From assembly GCA_900318775.1 (NCBI GenBank), contig ONLY01000015.1:1-56055 (forward strand): a stretch of DNA of 56,055 nt, in the 5' to 3' direction. This document shows positions 8,252 to 17,528 of this stretch, one piece after another. The stretch's first letter is position 1, and each line of letters starts with the position of its first letter. The translations under genes were made by a program, and so were the position numbers. This stretch comes from an uncultured Prevotellaceae bacterium. Its GTDB lineage: Bacteria > Bacteroidota > Bacteroidia > Bacteroidales > Bacteroidaceae. The notes beneath the pieces are model-generated. The model did not search any database and was not told the origin of the DNA. It worked only from the letters and a program-made list of their open reading frames with translations.

Positions 8252-11200
8252 TTAAGATTCAGATTTCTGTACTCCACCTTGGAACCGCTCATGCAACTTC
8301 TGGAACACAATGAAGAAAGCAGGAACCACAAACAGCAAGGCTATAGTGCCCACTGTCATGCCTCCCACCACACCAAGAGCGAGGGCACGGTTTCCGTTAG
8401 CTCCAGCACCGCCCTCGATAATGAGCGGTATCATGCCTGCAATCATCGTCACCACCGTCATAAGAATAGGACGCAAACGCTCCTTGCAAGCCTCGAAAGC
8501 GGCATCGACGATGCTCAGTCCTTGGGCACGACGCTCGGAAGCGAACTCCGTGATGAGGATGGCCGTCTTGGCCAGCAAACCAATCAGCATGATAACACCC
8601 GTTTGCAGGTAGATGTTATTGTCCATACCCGGCAAATGAAGCAGTGAGCCCAAGTATGCAAACAGGAAGGCACCCATCAATCCGAAGGGCACACTCAAAA
8701 GCACAGCCATTGGAGTGAACCACGAGTTGTACAGGGACGCCAAAATGAGATAAATCAAGATGGCACAAATCACATAGATGAGTGCTGTGGCATTAGAACC
8801 AGAAGTCTCCTCTACCTCACGCGACATGCCGCTATATTCGTAGGTAGCCGTGTTTGGCATCTCCTCCTTGAATACCTCGGCAATGGCTTTATGAGCGTCG
8901 CCCTCGGTGTAGCCGCTACCAGGTTTCACGATGCAGGTGATGCTCTGGAACAGGTTGAAGTGCTCGATATTCGACGGGCCAACAATCTGCTTCAGTGAGA
9001 CGAACTGGGAGATGGGGGTCATCTTGCCGCCTTTCACTTGCATAAAGATGTTGTGCAGCGACTGCGGGTCGAGACGATACTCGGGTGACGAAGCAGCCAT
9101 GATGCGATAGACCTTACCAAACTGGTTGAAGTTACCGATATAGGCACCACCGCAATAAGAACCCAGCGTATTGAGTACTGCTTCAGGTGTCACACCGGCG
9201 CGGTCGCACTGGGCGGCATCGACATCTACCTGATATTTCGGGAAGCGCTCAGAGTACGTTGACATGGCAGTGGCTATCTCTGGGCGTTCAGACAGTTTGG
9301 CCAAGAAGTGCTCGGTATGCTTGGCAAACTCCGACAGGTTACCATCTGTGGGATCTTCTACCATGAGCATGATGTCGTTACTGGTACCATAGCCTGGAAT
9401 CTGCGGCATCTCGAACGGAATCACCCGCAAGTTCTTGATATCTTGGCAGTCATAGTAGAAACGGTACATGACGAGCGTCAGCAGATGGTTCATGCCAGAA
9501 CGCTCATCCCAGTTCTTCAGACGTACCACCATCGTGCCATAGTTGGAACCGGCACCCGAAATCATACCATAACCACAGACTAAAGCGAAACTCTCTAGTT
9601 CGGGAATCTTCTTCACCTTTTCCTCAACGGCTTTTGCCATCTCACGGGTCTGCTTCAGTGTGGAGCCCTCGGGAGCTTGTATCTCAACCAAGAACACGCC
9701 CTGGTCCTCCTGCGGAACGAGACCTGAAGGCAGACTCTTCATGAAGAGCACCAGCAGCACAGCAGCCAGTGCCAATATACCCCAAGCCAGGACGGGACGC
9801 TTGATAAATTTCTGGACAGCCTTGCTGTATTTATTATAGATGGCACTATAGCTGACTTCATACGCTTTCTTGGTATAATAAGTCAGGTTCTTTCCTTCCT
9901 TCTTGCCTTCCGTCACGCGCATCATGATGGCGCAGAGGGCTGGACACAGCGTCAGGGCTGATATGCACGACAAACCTACAGACGAGGCAATGGTGATACC
10001 AAACTGAGTGAAGAACGTACCTGAGGTGCCTGGCATGAAGGTCACGGGGATGAACACCGCCATGAATACCAAGGTACATGACACAACAGCTACCGACACC
10101 TCATTCATGGCCTCACGGGTAGCCTCACGGGCATCGCTGATACCATTCTCCATTTTTGCCATGACGGCCTCCACCACCACAATAGCATCGTCCACCACCG
10201 TACCGATGGCCAGCACCAGAGCGAACAGCGTCAAGATGTTGAGCGAGAAACCGCATATTGACACAACGGCAAAGGTGCCAAGCAACGACACGATAATAGA
10301 GATGGACGGGATGATGGTAGCCTTGACGTTCTGCAGGAAGAAGAACACCACAAGCACTACGAGGATAATGGCGATGACAAGCGTCTCCACCACATTGTGG
10401 ATAGCGGCAAACAAGAAGTCATCGCTGGTCATCAGGGTCACGAACTCCAGTCCTGCCGGCATCGTTGCCTTCATCTCCTCAAACGTTTTGTTAATGCTGG
10501 CGTTCACCTGAGTGGCATTAGCACCTGGAGCCGCGAACACCATGCAGATGGCACCCGGTTTGTCCTGGATGTTGGATGTGAAGTTGTAGCTCATGGCACC
10601 AATCTTTACCTCGGCTACATCGCTCAGGTGCAAAATGCCACCTCCACTGGTACGCAGCACGATATTGTTGAACTCCTCGATGGTCTTCAGCGTACCCTTA
10701 TACTGCATAGAATACTGGTAGGAGTTCTCCGACTGTTCACCCAAAGAACCCACACCAGCCACGAAGCTCTGTCCACCGATAGCAGCGAAGACATCGTTAG
10801 GCGTCAGGCCATACTGAGCCATCACATCAGGCTTCAGCCAGATACGCAGAGCATAGGTATTACCCAAGCTCTGCACGTTACCCACACCAGTGACACGCAT
10901 CAGTTTTGGCTTGATGTTGATATCGATATAGTTTGATACGAAATCTTCGTCGTACTTGCCGTCGGAACTTCTTACCGCAAAGATGCGCAGGATATTGTTC
11001 TGCCGCTTCTCCACCTTCACACCCACCTTGTTCACGTCGGCAGGCAGTAGCGCCTGTGCACGAGAGACGCGGTTCTGCACGTTCACCGATGCCATATCGG
11101 GGTCGGTACCCTGCTTGAAATAGACGTTGATTTCCACATCACCATTCGATGAGGCTTTTGAGGTCATATAGGTCATATCATTCACGCCATTGATAGCCTC

Positions 11201-11401
11201 TTCGAGTGGCTGGATGACAGACTTCATCACCGTATTCTCATCAGCACCAGTGTAGCTGGTTGAAACATTCACCGTAGGTGGTGCAATGTCGGGATATTGC
11301 TCTACTGGCAGTGTGCTCATCGAGATGTAACCCACCAGCGCTATCACAATCGAGATGGCACATGCCATCACATATTTATTAATAAATATATTGTTCTTCA
11401 T
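8252..11401 (-). CDS. RND multidrug efflux permease (AcrB/MexB-like, HAE1)
   Basis: 1049 residues, full length for a hydrophobe/amphiphile RND proton antiporter. The first membrane helix (YVMACAISIVIALVGYI) is followed by a periplasmic porter domain (SMSTLPVEQYPDIAPPTVNV). The proton-relay Asp pair is visible in LAIGTVVDDAIVVVEAVM, and there is a second transmembrane bundle (LLAKTAILITEFASERR). Substrates cannot be deduced. It sits between the adaptor and channel genes on one transcript. Confidence 0.95.
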   Translation of the reverse strand: MKNNIFINKYVMACAISIVIALVGYISMSTLPVEQYPDIAPPTVNVSTSYTGADENTVMKSVIQPLEEAINGVNDMTYMTSKASSNGDVEINVYFKQGTDPDMASVNVQNRVSRAQALLPADVNKVGVKVEKRQNNILRIFAVRSSDGKYDEDFVSNYIDINIKPKLMRVTGVGNVQSLGNTYALRIWLKPDVMAQYGLTPNDVFAAIGGQSFVAGVGSLGEQSENSYQYSMQYKGTLKTIEEFNNIVLRTSGGGILHLSDVAEVKIGAMSYNFTSNIQDKPGAICMVFAAPGANATQVNASINKTFEEMKATMPAGLEFVTLMTSDDFLFAAIHNVVETLVIAIILVVLVVFFFLQNVKATIIPSISIIVSLLGTFAVVSICGFSLNILTLFALVLAIGTVVDDAIVVVEAVMAKMENGISDAREATREAMNEVSVAVVSCTLVFMAVFIPVTFMPGTSGTFFTQFGITIASSVGLSCISALTLCPALCAIMMRVTEGKKEGKNLTYYTKKAYEVSYSAIYNKYSKAVQKFIKRPVLAWGILALAAVLLVLFMKSLPSGLVPQEDQGVFLVEIQAPEGSTLKQTREMAKAVEEKVKKIPELESFALVCGYGMISGAGSNYGTMVVRLKNWDERSGMNHLLTLVMYRFYYDCQDIKNLRVIPFEMPQIPGYGTSNDIMLMVEDPTDGNLSEFAKHTEHFLAKLSERPEIATAMSTYSERFPKYQVDVDAAQCDRAGVTPEAVLNTLGSYCGGAYIGNFNQFGKVYRIMAASSPEYRLDPQSLHNIFMQVKGGKMTPISQFVSLKQIVGPSNIEHFNLFQSITCIVKPGSGYTEGDAHKAIAEVFKEEMPNTATYEYSGMSREVEETSGSNATALIYVICAILIYLILASLYNSWFTPMAVLLSVPFGLMGAFLFAYLGSLLHLPGMDNNIYLQTGVIMLIGLLAKTAILITEFASERRAQGLSIVDAAFEACKERLRPILMTVVTMIAGMIPLIIEGGAGANGNRALALGVVGGMTVGTIALLFVVPAFFIVFQKLHERFQGGVQKSES

Positions 11402-11476
11402 AATTCGGAAGATATTTGATTAATTGAAAGGTGAAAGGAGGAGAGTAAAAACTCTTAACTCCTTACTTCTCATTCC

Positions 11477-12595
11477 TTATTCCTTAGGAAAGAGCACCTT
11501 TTGCCCTTCGGTCACGTTATTAGCGCCGGTGGTCACAATTTTGTCGCCCACTTTCAAGCCGCTGGTAACGATAAAGTCCTTGCCGTTGCCCACATCTTCC
11601 GTCATCACATCGACGGCCGTGGCCGTACTGTCAGCCTGCACTTTATACACCAACGATTTGTCCTGCAGACGCACCACAGCATGCTGAGGGATGACAATCA
11701 CATCCTTCTCCACGAAAGGCAGCACGATTGTGCCCTGCACGCCAGAGTACAAATGGCCATCGGGATTGGGGAACGATACCTTGCTGGTCAACGAACCCGT
11801 TGCAGCATTCACCATACCAGTTAAGCTTGTGACACGCCCTTTATGGGGATACTCCGTACCATTCTTCATCACAAAAGTTGCTTCAGGCAGATTCGCAATA
11901 TATTTCTCCTTATCTTCTGCATTGATGCCTTCCTGCACCATTGCTTCCACCACAGCCTCTGTCACCGAAAACTCAGCCTCCATCGTTGTATTGCCACTCA
12001 ATATGGTCAATTGCGTCATTGGACTCACTTGATCACCTCCACGCACTGGAATTTCACCAATTATGCCCGACACAGGAGCTGTGATAGTGCAAAAGCCCAA
12101 GTTCACCTTCGCACGGTTCACAGCCGCGCGAGCCTGAGCCACCGAAGCCTGCGCCTGACGATAAGTGTTCTGCGAGTTATCAAGCATATAGCTGCTCACA
12201 ATCTTCTTGTCAAACAAATTCTTATTCGACTCAAACTCCAGCTTTGCAGAGTTCTCCTGAGCCAAAGCCGCCTGCAAGTTAGCCTGAGCCGCTTCCAGTT
12301 CCAGCCGAGCGTTGCGTGAATCGATAATAAAAAGCGTCTGGCCAACCTTCACTTGCTGACCCTCACTCACACAGATTTTCATCAGCTGACCACTCACCTG
12401 AGGCGTAATGGTCACATCGGCCTGCCCCTTCATCTTGGCGCTGAATTTAGCAGGAATTTCAATGTCTGATTTTTTAACTGTCATCGTGTCAAACGATGTT
12501 TGTGTTTCTTGGGGCAAATCAAGGCCGCAAGAAGTCAATCCGCTGACCACGGCGCCGAGCACCAAAGTCCACTTGGGGAAATACGTTCTATTCAT
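11477..12595 (-). CDS. RND efflux periplasmic adaptor (membrane fusion lipoprotein)
   Basis: 372 residues. The signal peptide has lipobox LTSC (residues 20-23). The lipoyl/barrel-sandwich halves (SGQLMKICVSEGQQVKVGQT and ITAPVSGIIGEIPVRGGDQV) flank an alpha-helical hairpin (about 95-155). A beta-barrel and membrane-proximal domain follow (VGDKIVTTGANNV). It bridges the permease and the outer-membrane channel. First gene of the operon, with no local regulator gene. Confidence 0.94.
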   Translation of the reverse strand: MNRTYFPKWTLVLGAVVSGLTSCGLDLPQETQTSFDTMTVKKSDIEIPAKFSAKMKGQADVTITPQVSGQLMKICVSEGQQVKVGQTLFIIDSRNARLELEAAQANLQAALAQENSAKLEFESNKNLFDKKIVSSYMLDNSQNTYRQAQASVAQARAAVNRAKVNLGFCTITAPVSGIIGEIPVRGGDQVSPMTQLTILSGNTTMEAEFSVTEAVVEAMVQEGINAEDKEKYIANLPEATFVMKNGTEYPHKGRVTSLTGMVNAATGSLTSKVSFPNPDGHLYSGVQGTIVLPFVEKDVIVIPQHAVVRLQDKSLVYKVQADSTATAVDVMTEDVGNGKDFIVTSGLKVGDKIVTTGANNVTEGQKVLFPKE

Positions 12596-12694
12596 ATATC
12601 ATTAAATTTAGGGTATATATACAACATATAGGGGAATGCCATCCCTTCTTTCTGTTTTACAAGTATTATGTATGGCTAAACATGTTTTCGATTA

Positions 12695-12725
12695 CAAAGA
12701 TAGGTCTTTCTTTTGAACATCCAAC
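12695..12725 (-). promoter_or_regulatory. Likely promoter of the efflux operon
   Basis: On the minus strand TATCTTTG (12702-12695) fits the -7 consensus TAnnTTTG. A partial -33 element, GTTG instead of TTTG (12725-12722), lies 19 bp upstream. Predicted start near 12690, leaving a leader of about 95 nt. Confidence 0.45.
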
Positions 12726-12795
12726 AACTTTTCGCTATTTTTTTACTCTTCTTCTTCAACATCAAATTAGGAACCAGCACAATTCAATAATAATT

Positions 12796-12921
12796 ATGAA
12801 GAAGCAATATATTGTTCCAGCCATGCGGGTTATTCAACTCAGGTGCAATTCTATTCTAGAATACAGCGTAAAGAGATATCATAAAGTCCAAGAACTAGAT
12901 GTTGGTGACGATGAAGACTAA
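12796..12921 (+). CDS. Small Bacteroidales-type peptide (41 aa)
   Basis: An ATG after an AT-rich leader opens a 41-codon frame: MKKQYIVPAMRVIQL, a middle segment, then an acidic end (ELDVGDDED). This pattern (MKK-x-Y-x-x-P, a Val/Leu-rich strand, an acidic tail) resembles the many short, uncharacterised peptides annotated in Prevotella and Bacteroides; that is from memory. No signal peptide. The gene stands alone, divergent from the efflux operon. The longer frame from 12682 lacks the family start and is disfavoured. Confidence 0.5.
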   Translation: MKKQYIVPAMRVIQLRCNSILEYSVKRYHKVQELDVGDDED

Positions 12922-13064
12922 TCTAACTTTGCAAGAGTAAAGTAAAGATTCACATTGTACAGCACACAAAAGGCATTCAATGCTAGCCGCAAAAGGCTGA
13001 AACGACACAACATCCAAGTCGGTTTACCCACAACCACCAAAGGAGTACCTCCACAGCCTCTAAA

Positions 13065-13129
13065 TCGACATCGTCGATGTCGGCAAGTCGATGTCGACGA
13101 TGTCGGTTAACCGATGTCGACGACGTCGA
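13065..13129. repeat. Three alternating 19-bp palindromic units
   Basis: Units at 13065-13083, 13088-13106 and 13111-13129 are separated by 4 bp each (CAAG, TTAA), a 23-bp period. Each is an imperfect palindrome built from CGATGTCG and CGACATCG blocks, and the third is inverted relative to the second. The array lies downstream of the clpB terminator in non-coding DNA. Confidence 0.75.
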
Positions 13130-13161
13130 TTCAAAGGTTGTTGAAGAGCCTAAGAGCAAAA

Positions 13162-13199
13162 AAGAAGGGAAGCGGTGCAAACACACCGCTTCCCTTCTT
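13162..13199 (-). terminator. Terminator of clpB
   Basis: AAGAAGGGAAGCGGTG (13162-13177) pairs perfectly over 16 bp with CACCGCTTCCCTTCTT (13184-13199) around a 6-nt loop. On the minus strand it is followed by TTTTTTGCTCTTAGG. It begins 17 bp beyond the clpB stop. Confidence 0.85.
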
Positions 13200-13216
13200 G
13201 GTAGAATCTGAAATGC

Positions 13217-15304
13217 TTATTGTTCAAAAGTAAGTTCGTCGCCTGTAACCTTAACGGTGACGGGTTTATCATGGTCAATCTCACCGCTGATAATGCGCTT
13301 GCTGAGCTCGTTGAGGAGCTTGTCCTGAATGGCTCGCTTGACAGGGCGCGCACCGAACTGCGGGTCAAAACCAGCCTTGGCGATAACACTGATGGCAGCA
13401 TCGGTGACGTTGAGCGTGATACCATTCTGTGCCACCATCTTAACCACCTTATCGACTTGCAGACGGACAATCTGCTGGATTTCTGCCTCGTTGAGGGGCG
13501 AGAAGGTGATGATGTCGTCGATTCGGTTCAGAAACTCCGGACGGAAGATGCTGCGGAGCTGTTCACGCTGAGCATTGCTGGTCATGATGATGATGGTGTT
13601 CTTAAAGTTGACCACCCTACCCTTATTGTCGGTGAGACGCCCATCGTCAAGCACCTGCAAGAGGGTGTTGAATACATCAGGATGCGCTTTCTCTATTTCA
13701 TCGAAGAGGACAACCGAATAAGGTTTGCGCCGCACAGCTTCGGTGAGTTGACCTCCCTCTTCATAGCCAATGTAGCCTGGGGGCGCTCCGATGAGTCGGG
13801 TGACGCTGAACTTCTCCTGATACTCGCTCATGTCAATACGGGTCATCATGGTTTCATCATCAAAGAGGTAGTCGGCAAGTGCTTTCGCCAATTCCGTTTT
13901 ACCCACACCTGTAGTACCGAGGAAGATGAAAGAGCCAATAGGACGCTTGGGGTCTTGCAAGCCTGCACGACTGCGACGCACAGCATCGCTGACGGCACGG
14001 ATGGCTTCATCCTGTCCAATGACACGTTTGTGCAGTTCTTCTTCCAGATGGATGAGCTTGGTGCGCTCGGAAGTTTGCATCTTGCTCACGGGAATACCGG
14101 TCCAGCGGCTCACCACATCTGCAATATCGTCACTCTCAACTTCTTCTTTCACAAGCGCTGCCCCACCCTGCGCGTCGGCAAGTTTCGACTGCACGGCTTT
14201 AATATCCTCTTCGAGATTCTGAAGTTTTCCATAACGGATTTCAGCCACACGACCATAGTTGCCTTCTCGTTCAGCCTTATCAGCTTCGAACTTGAGCTGT
14301 TCAATCTGCTGCTTGTCACTTTGAATCTGGTTCAATAGCGCTTTTTCGCCTTCCCACTTGGCACGCTGCTTCTGTTCGTCGGCTCGGAGCGTGTCAATGA
14401 TTTTGTTCAGTTCTGCAAGCTTCTCCTTGTCGCCCTCACGCTTGATAGCTTCACGCTCAATCTCCAGTTGCTTGAGTCGGCGACTGAGTTCGTCAATCTC
14501 TTCGGGCACAGAGTCACGCTCCATACGGAGTTTTGCGGCAGCCTCATCCATCAGGTCAATAGCCTTATCTGGAAGAAAACGGTCGGTGATGTAACGATTA
14601 CTGAGTTCAACGGCTGCAATGATAGCCTCATCCTTGATACGTACTTTATGGTGGTTCTCGTAACGTTCCTTCAAGCCTCGAAGGATGGAGATAGAGGATG
14701 GTACGTCTGGCTCATCCACCATGACGGTCTGGAAACGACGTTCAAGTGCCTTGTCCTTCTCAAAGTACTTCTGATACTCATCGAGCGTAGTGGCACCAAT
14801 GGAACGCAACTCACCACGAGCCAAGGCTGGCTTCAGGATGTTGGCAGCATCCATTGCTCCACTCGTTTGGCCTGCACCTACAAGGGTGTGGATTTCGTCG
14901 ATGAAGAGGATAATCTGCCCCTGACTCTCCACCACAGCCTTGACCACGGCTTTGAGTCGCTCCTCAAACTCACCTTGATACTTGGCACCTGCGATGAGGG
15001 CACCCATATCGAGGGAGTAGAGTTGCTTGTCCTTGAGGTTTTCAGGCACATCACCACGCACAATACGTCGCGCGAGGCCTTCAACAATAGCAGTTTTACC
15101 CGTTCCTGGCTCACCAATCAAGATAGGATTATTTTTAGTACGACGACTAAGAATCTGCAGGATTCGACGAATCTCTTCATCACGTCCGATGACAGGATCG
15201 AGTTTGCCGTTCTTAGCACGCTCTACGAGGTTCGTTGCGTATTTTTCAAGAACCTCCTTGGCAGACGGTTGCTGCCCATTCTGATTCTGATAGTTGTTGT
15301 TCAT
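13217..15304 (-). CDS. clpB: ClpB-type disaggregase lacking the N-domain
   Basis: 695 residues against about 860 for standard ClpB. A short Asn/Gln-rich start ([15 protein letters not shown]) leads directly into AAA module 1: [13 protein letters not shown] Walker [15 protein letters not shown] Walker B. A coiled-coil M-domain (about 255-370) marks it as ClpB rather than ClpA or ClpC. Module 2 follows ([25 protein letters not shown]). The whole substrate-binding N-domain is absent and no in-frame remnant lies upstream. The segment between TSN and RPEFLNRID is also shortened by roughly 30 residues. Both ATPase sites look intact. A long hairpin abuts the start codon. Confidence 0.9.
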   Translation of the reverse strand: MNNNYQNQNGQQPSAKEVLEKYATNLVERAKNGKLDPVIGRDEEIRRILQILSRRTKNNPILIGEPGTGKTAIVEGLARRIVRGDVPENLKDKQLYSLDMGALIAGAKYQGEFEERLKAVVKAVVESQGQIILFIDEIHTLVGAGQTSGAMDAANILKPALARGELRSIGATTLDEYQKYFEKDKALERRFQTVMVDEPDVPSSISILRGLKERYENHHKVRIKDEAIIAAVELSNRYITDRFLPDKAIDLMDEAAAKLRMERDSVPEEIDELSRRLKQLEIEREAIKREGDKEKLAELNKIIDTLRADEQKQRAKWEGEKALLNQIQSDKQQIEQLKFEADKAEREGNYGRVAEIRYGKLQNLEEDIKAVQSKLADAQGGAALVKEEVESDDIADVVSRWTGIPVSKMQTSERTKLIHLEEELHKRVIGQDEAIRAVSDAVRRSRAGLQDPKRPIGSFIFLGTTGVGKTELAKALADYLFDDETMMTRIDMSEYQEKFSVTRLIGAPPGYIGYEEGGQLTEAVRRKPYSVVLFDEIEKAHPDVFNTLLQVLDDGRLTDNKGRVVNFKNTIIIMTSNAQREQLRSIFRPEFLNRIDDIITFSPLNEAEIQQIVRLQVDKVVKMVAQNGITLNVTDAAISVIAKAGFDPQFGARPVKRAIQDKLLNELSKRIISGEIDHDKPVTVKVTGDELTFEQ

Positions 15305-15353
15305 AGTTGCTTATGTGTTTTAGTTCGTTTTCGCTAAAACCTTTAAGCAACTA
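15304..15353 (-). promoter_or_regulatory. Perfect two-tier hairpin abutting the clpB start codon
   Basis: In the clpB leader a 10-bp perfect stem (UAGUUGCUUA with UAAGCAACUA) encloses a 3/3 internal loop. A 7-bp perfect stem (GUUUUAG with CUAAAAC) with a 10-nt loop follows. The last paired base is the A of the AUG. Such a structure would occlude ribosome entry in a genome that uses unstructured AT-rich leaders, and it could act as an RNA thermometer. As DNA it could equally be an operator palindrome. Confidence 0.6.
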
Positions 15354-15397
15354 TTGTTCCACACTCTTCACTCTGCCGAATTGTCCGATCTTATAGG

Positions 15398-16747
15398 TTA
15401 TTCTGCGCCATTTTGTCCGGTTCCGAAGATGTTTTCTATAGCTGTGTAAAACAAAATGTCATCAAGAGTCCCATACTCCCCCAAGAATACGTAGTCCAAT
15501 TCATTCACCTCAATAGTAGGGGTGATAGCACCGAGACCATAGTTGCCACCGCCATCAGCCACATAAGCAACAACAGGAAACAGATGCACGTGGTACTTAG
15601 CATCAACCTCTTGGGTCATCACGTCTTGTCCAGCAGTCTTTTTCCCTATCACAACAACATTCTCCTCACCCATAGAGTATTGCAGAGAGCGGATTATCCA
15701 CTCCGCAGCCCCTTGAGTGTAGGCACTGGTCAAGATATAGACTCGGGAAAGGTTGAGGTTGTCCGCAGAAGCATCGTAAGAAAGCGTCAAGTTGTTGGCT
15801 TCATACCGCTTGTTCCAAATGGTGCGGGCGAAGACAGCGTTAAGGGCAGAAGGGTTAACCACATAGCTAGCCAACCGTCGTGCCATGTCAAGTGAGCCGT
15901 CGTTGCACAGACGGAGATCTAGCACCATTTCTGACACATGAGCTTGTTTCATTTGCGCCATGACATTATCAAGCAGGTCCTGATAAGGGGAAGATACAGA
16001 GCGAACCATATCCTGTTCTAATGGGCCTTCAAGCAATCGGGTGCACATAAGATAGCCCACTTTTTCACCATCGGTTTCGATAATGCGAGAAACAGGGAAA
16101 GGCACGTCTTCCACATAACGGGATTCACCCAAAAGAACGGTGACGGTATCCTCCCAATAGAAGACACCTTCTGTCTCGTCCTGGGCGAGGTGGCGCACTT
16201 CAAGAGAACGCGCTATGCCCTTTTGGAAACGTGAGACATTTTTGCTGGTTATCTTGTAGGAGGAAGAACTTCCTTCTCCATAAGGGCCATAGGCGCAGAT
16301 GAAGTCGTTGCGCACCAACCCTGCTTGTTCAGCAGGACTATTGGGATAGACGGTGAGCACACGAAGGACAGAACGAGTAGTCTGTCCTGTTGGGTCTGTC
16401 ATGAGCACAAAATCAAATCCGTAGGAATCGTAATGGTTGAAATAACCACGTTGATGAGCATCTTCCTCAAGCGTATCAACAAGAACATAAGACCACTTGT
16501 CAGCGTGCTTACTCTTAGCCGTAAGCGTGGAGAGGAAAGTCGCAGGCGTGGAGAAGAAGGATTTCCAGCTGGGCGTAAAGCCATTCAGAGAGTCGGCCCA
16601 CAGATAGGTATCAAGCACCACCTCATAGGCCCAATGGTTGTGCTGTGTCTTCTCCTCATACTCGTAGGTACGATCTTCGCCACACGACACAAGCATCTGA
16701 ATGGACGCAACGATAGTGAGCATATATGTCAGAAATCTCTTCATCAT
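15398..16747 (-). CDS. S41-type C-terminal-processing-protease-like lipoprotein, probably inactive
   Basis: 449 residues from the ATG at 16747; an in-frame TTG two codons earlier is less likely. The signal peptide has lipobox LVSC. A PDZ-like region (VYPNSPAEQAGLVRNDFICAYG, about 135-165) precedes the S41 fold. Where S41 enzymes have a Ser in SASE, this protein reads TQGAAEW, with Gly at the nucleophile position. Where the Lys base is expected (GxxTxGK) it reads GKKTAGQ. Both catalytic residues therefore look replaced, suggesting a non-catalytic binding role. It lies upstream of clpB on the same strand with a 93-bp gap. Confidence 0.8.
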   Translation of the reverse strand: MMKRFLTYMLTIVASIQMLVSCGEDRTYEYEEKTQHNHWAYEVVLDTYLWADSLNGFTPSWKSFFSTPATFLSTLTAKSKHADKWSYVLVDTLEEDAHQRGYFNHYDSYGFDFVLMTDPTGQTTRSVLRVLTVYPNSPAEQAGLVRNDFICAYGPYGEGSSSSYKITSKNVSRFQKGIARSLEVRHLAQDETEGVFYWEDTVTVLLGESRYVEDVPFPVSRIIETDGEKVGYLMCTRLLEGPLEQDMVRSVSSPYQDLLDNVMAQMKQAHVSEMVLDLRLCNDGSLDMARRLASYVVNPSALNAVFARTIWNKRYEANNLTLSYDASADNLNLSRVYILTSAYTQGAAEWIIRSLQYSMGEENVVVIGKKTAGQDVMTQEVDAKYHVHLFPVVAYVADGGGNYGLGAITPTIEVNELDYVFLGEYGTLDDILFYTAIENIFGTGQNGAE

Positions 16748-16766
16748 ATACAAATTTTCTTTTCAC

Positions 16767-16800
16767 GTTGCAAAGTTAGTAAAAAAACTCTCTATCTTTG
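16767..16800. promoter_or_regulatory. Overlapping divergent -7 boxes
   Basis: On the plus strand TATCTTTG (16793-16800) would start transcription about 45 nt before the lipoprotein gene at 16849; GTTG at 16767-16770 is a weak -33 with 22-bp spacing. On the minus strand TAACTTTG (16778-16771) would serve the S41-like gene. The two promoters face away from each other and lie about 14 bp apart. Confidence 0.5.
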
Positions 16801-16848
16801 CGACGGTTTAGTAAAATAATTGTTTAACTCTCAAAAACTAAAAGCAAA

Positions 16849-17403
16849 ATGAAAAAGATTTTCTATGCCATCGTGGCTGTTGCAGCCATCACTTTCTCAG
16901 CATGTAACGGTACAGTAAAGGGTGAGCAGAACACTGACACCATCGCCACCGACAGCATCGTGGCAGAGGCTCCCGAGGCTGACGCTGACGCTACCATCAC
17001 CGCCCTCGCCGCTGCGCTGAACGACAACAACGCCGAAGAGACCCAGTCGCTCCTCCAGAAGGCTCAGGACTACATCGCCAAGCTTCAGGCTGAGGGCAAA
17101 CTCGAGGAGGCAAAGGCTTACATTGCCAAGCTCCAGCAGTTCATCAGCGAGAACGAGGAGAAGATTGCTCAGTTCACTGCTGGCAACGAGACGCTGAACA
17201 GCGTTGTTTCTGCCGTGAAAGCCATCCCCGTAGATGCCGCTGGCATTGCCGCCGATGCCAAGAGCACTGTGAAAGGTGCTGCTGCCGATGCTGCTCAGAA
17301 GGCTAACGATGCTGCCGCCGCCGCTGCCGACAAGGCTAAGGAGGATGCTGGCAAAGCAATCGACAAAGCCGCTTCAGACGTGAAGGGCAAGCTGGGCCTG
17401 TAA
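16849..17403 (+). CDS. Alanine-rich helical lipoprotein
   Basis: 184 residues. The signal peptide has lipobox FSAC (residues 16-19). A helical middle carries a repeated YIAKLQ motif (residues 73-78 and 87-92 area). The last 70 residues are dominated by Ala, Lys and Asp (KGAAADAAQKANDAAAA), giving an amphipathic, LEA- or apolipoprotein-like helix. No catalytic family is recognised. It is monocistronic with its own promoter and terminator, and its alanine codons are GC-rich, unlike the AT-rich block that follows. Confidence 0.85.
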   Translation: MKKIFYAIVAVAAITFSACNGTVKGEQNTDTIATDSIVAEAPEADADATITALAAALNDNNAEETQSLLQKAQDYIAKLQAEGKLEEAKAYIAKLQQFISENEEKIAQFTAGNETLNSVVSAVKAIPVDAAGIAADAKSTVKGAAADAAQKANDAAAAAADKAKEDAGKAIDKAASDVKGKLGL

Positions 17404-17433
17404 GTTCATATATTTCATTAAGGCTTAAAAGTA

Positions 17434-17466
17434 GAGGGCGACGGAATAACCGTCGCCCTCTTTCTT
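17434..17466 (+). terminator. Terminator of the alanine-rich lipoprotein gene
   Basis: GAGGGCGACGG pairs with CCGTCGCCCTC around a 5-nt loop and is followed by TTTCTT. Confidence 0.85.
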
Positions 17467-17528
17467 GATAGCATGCAGAAGACTACTATTCCACCACCAA
17501 CATAGAGACGAGGGGAGAATGAGATACC

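Noticed and set aside
12983-13186. 67-codon minus-strand frame
   Set aside because: It reads through the palindromic array and the clpB terminator and has a repeat-derived composition.
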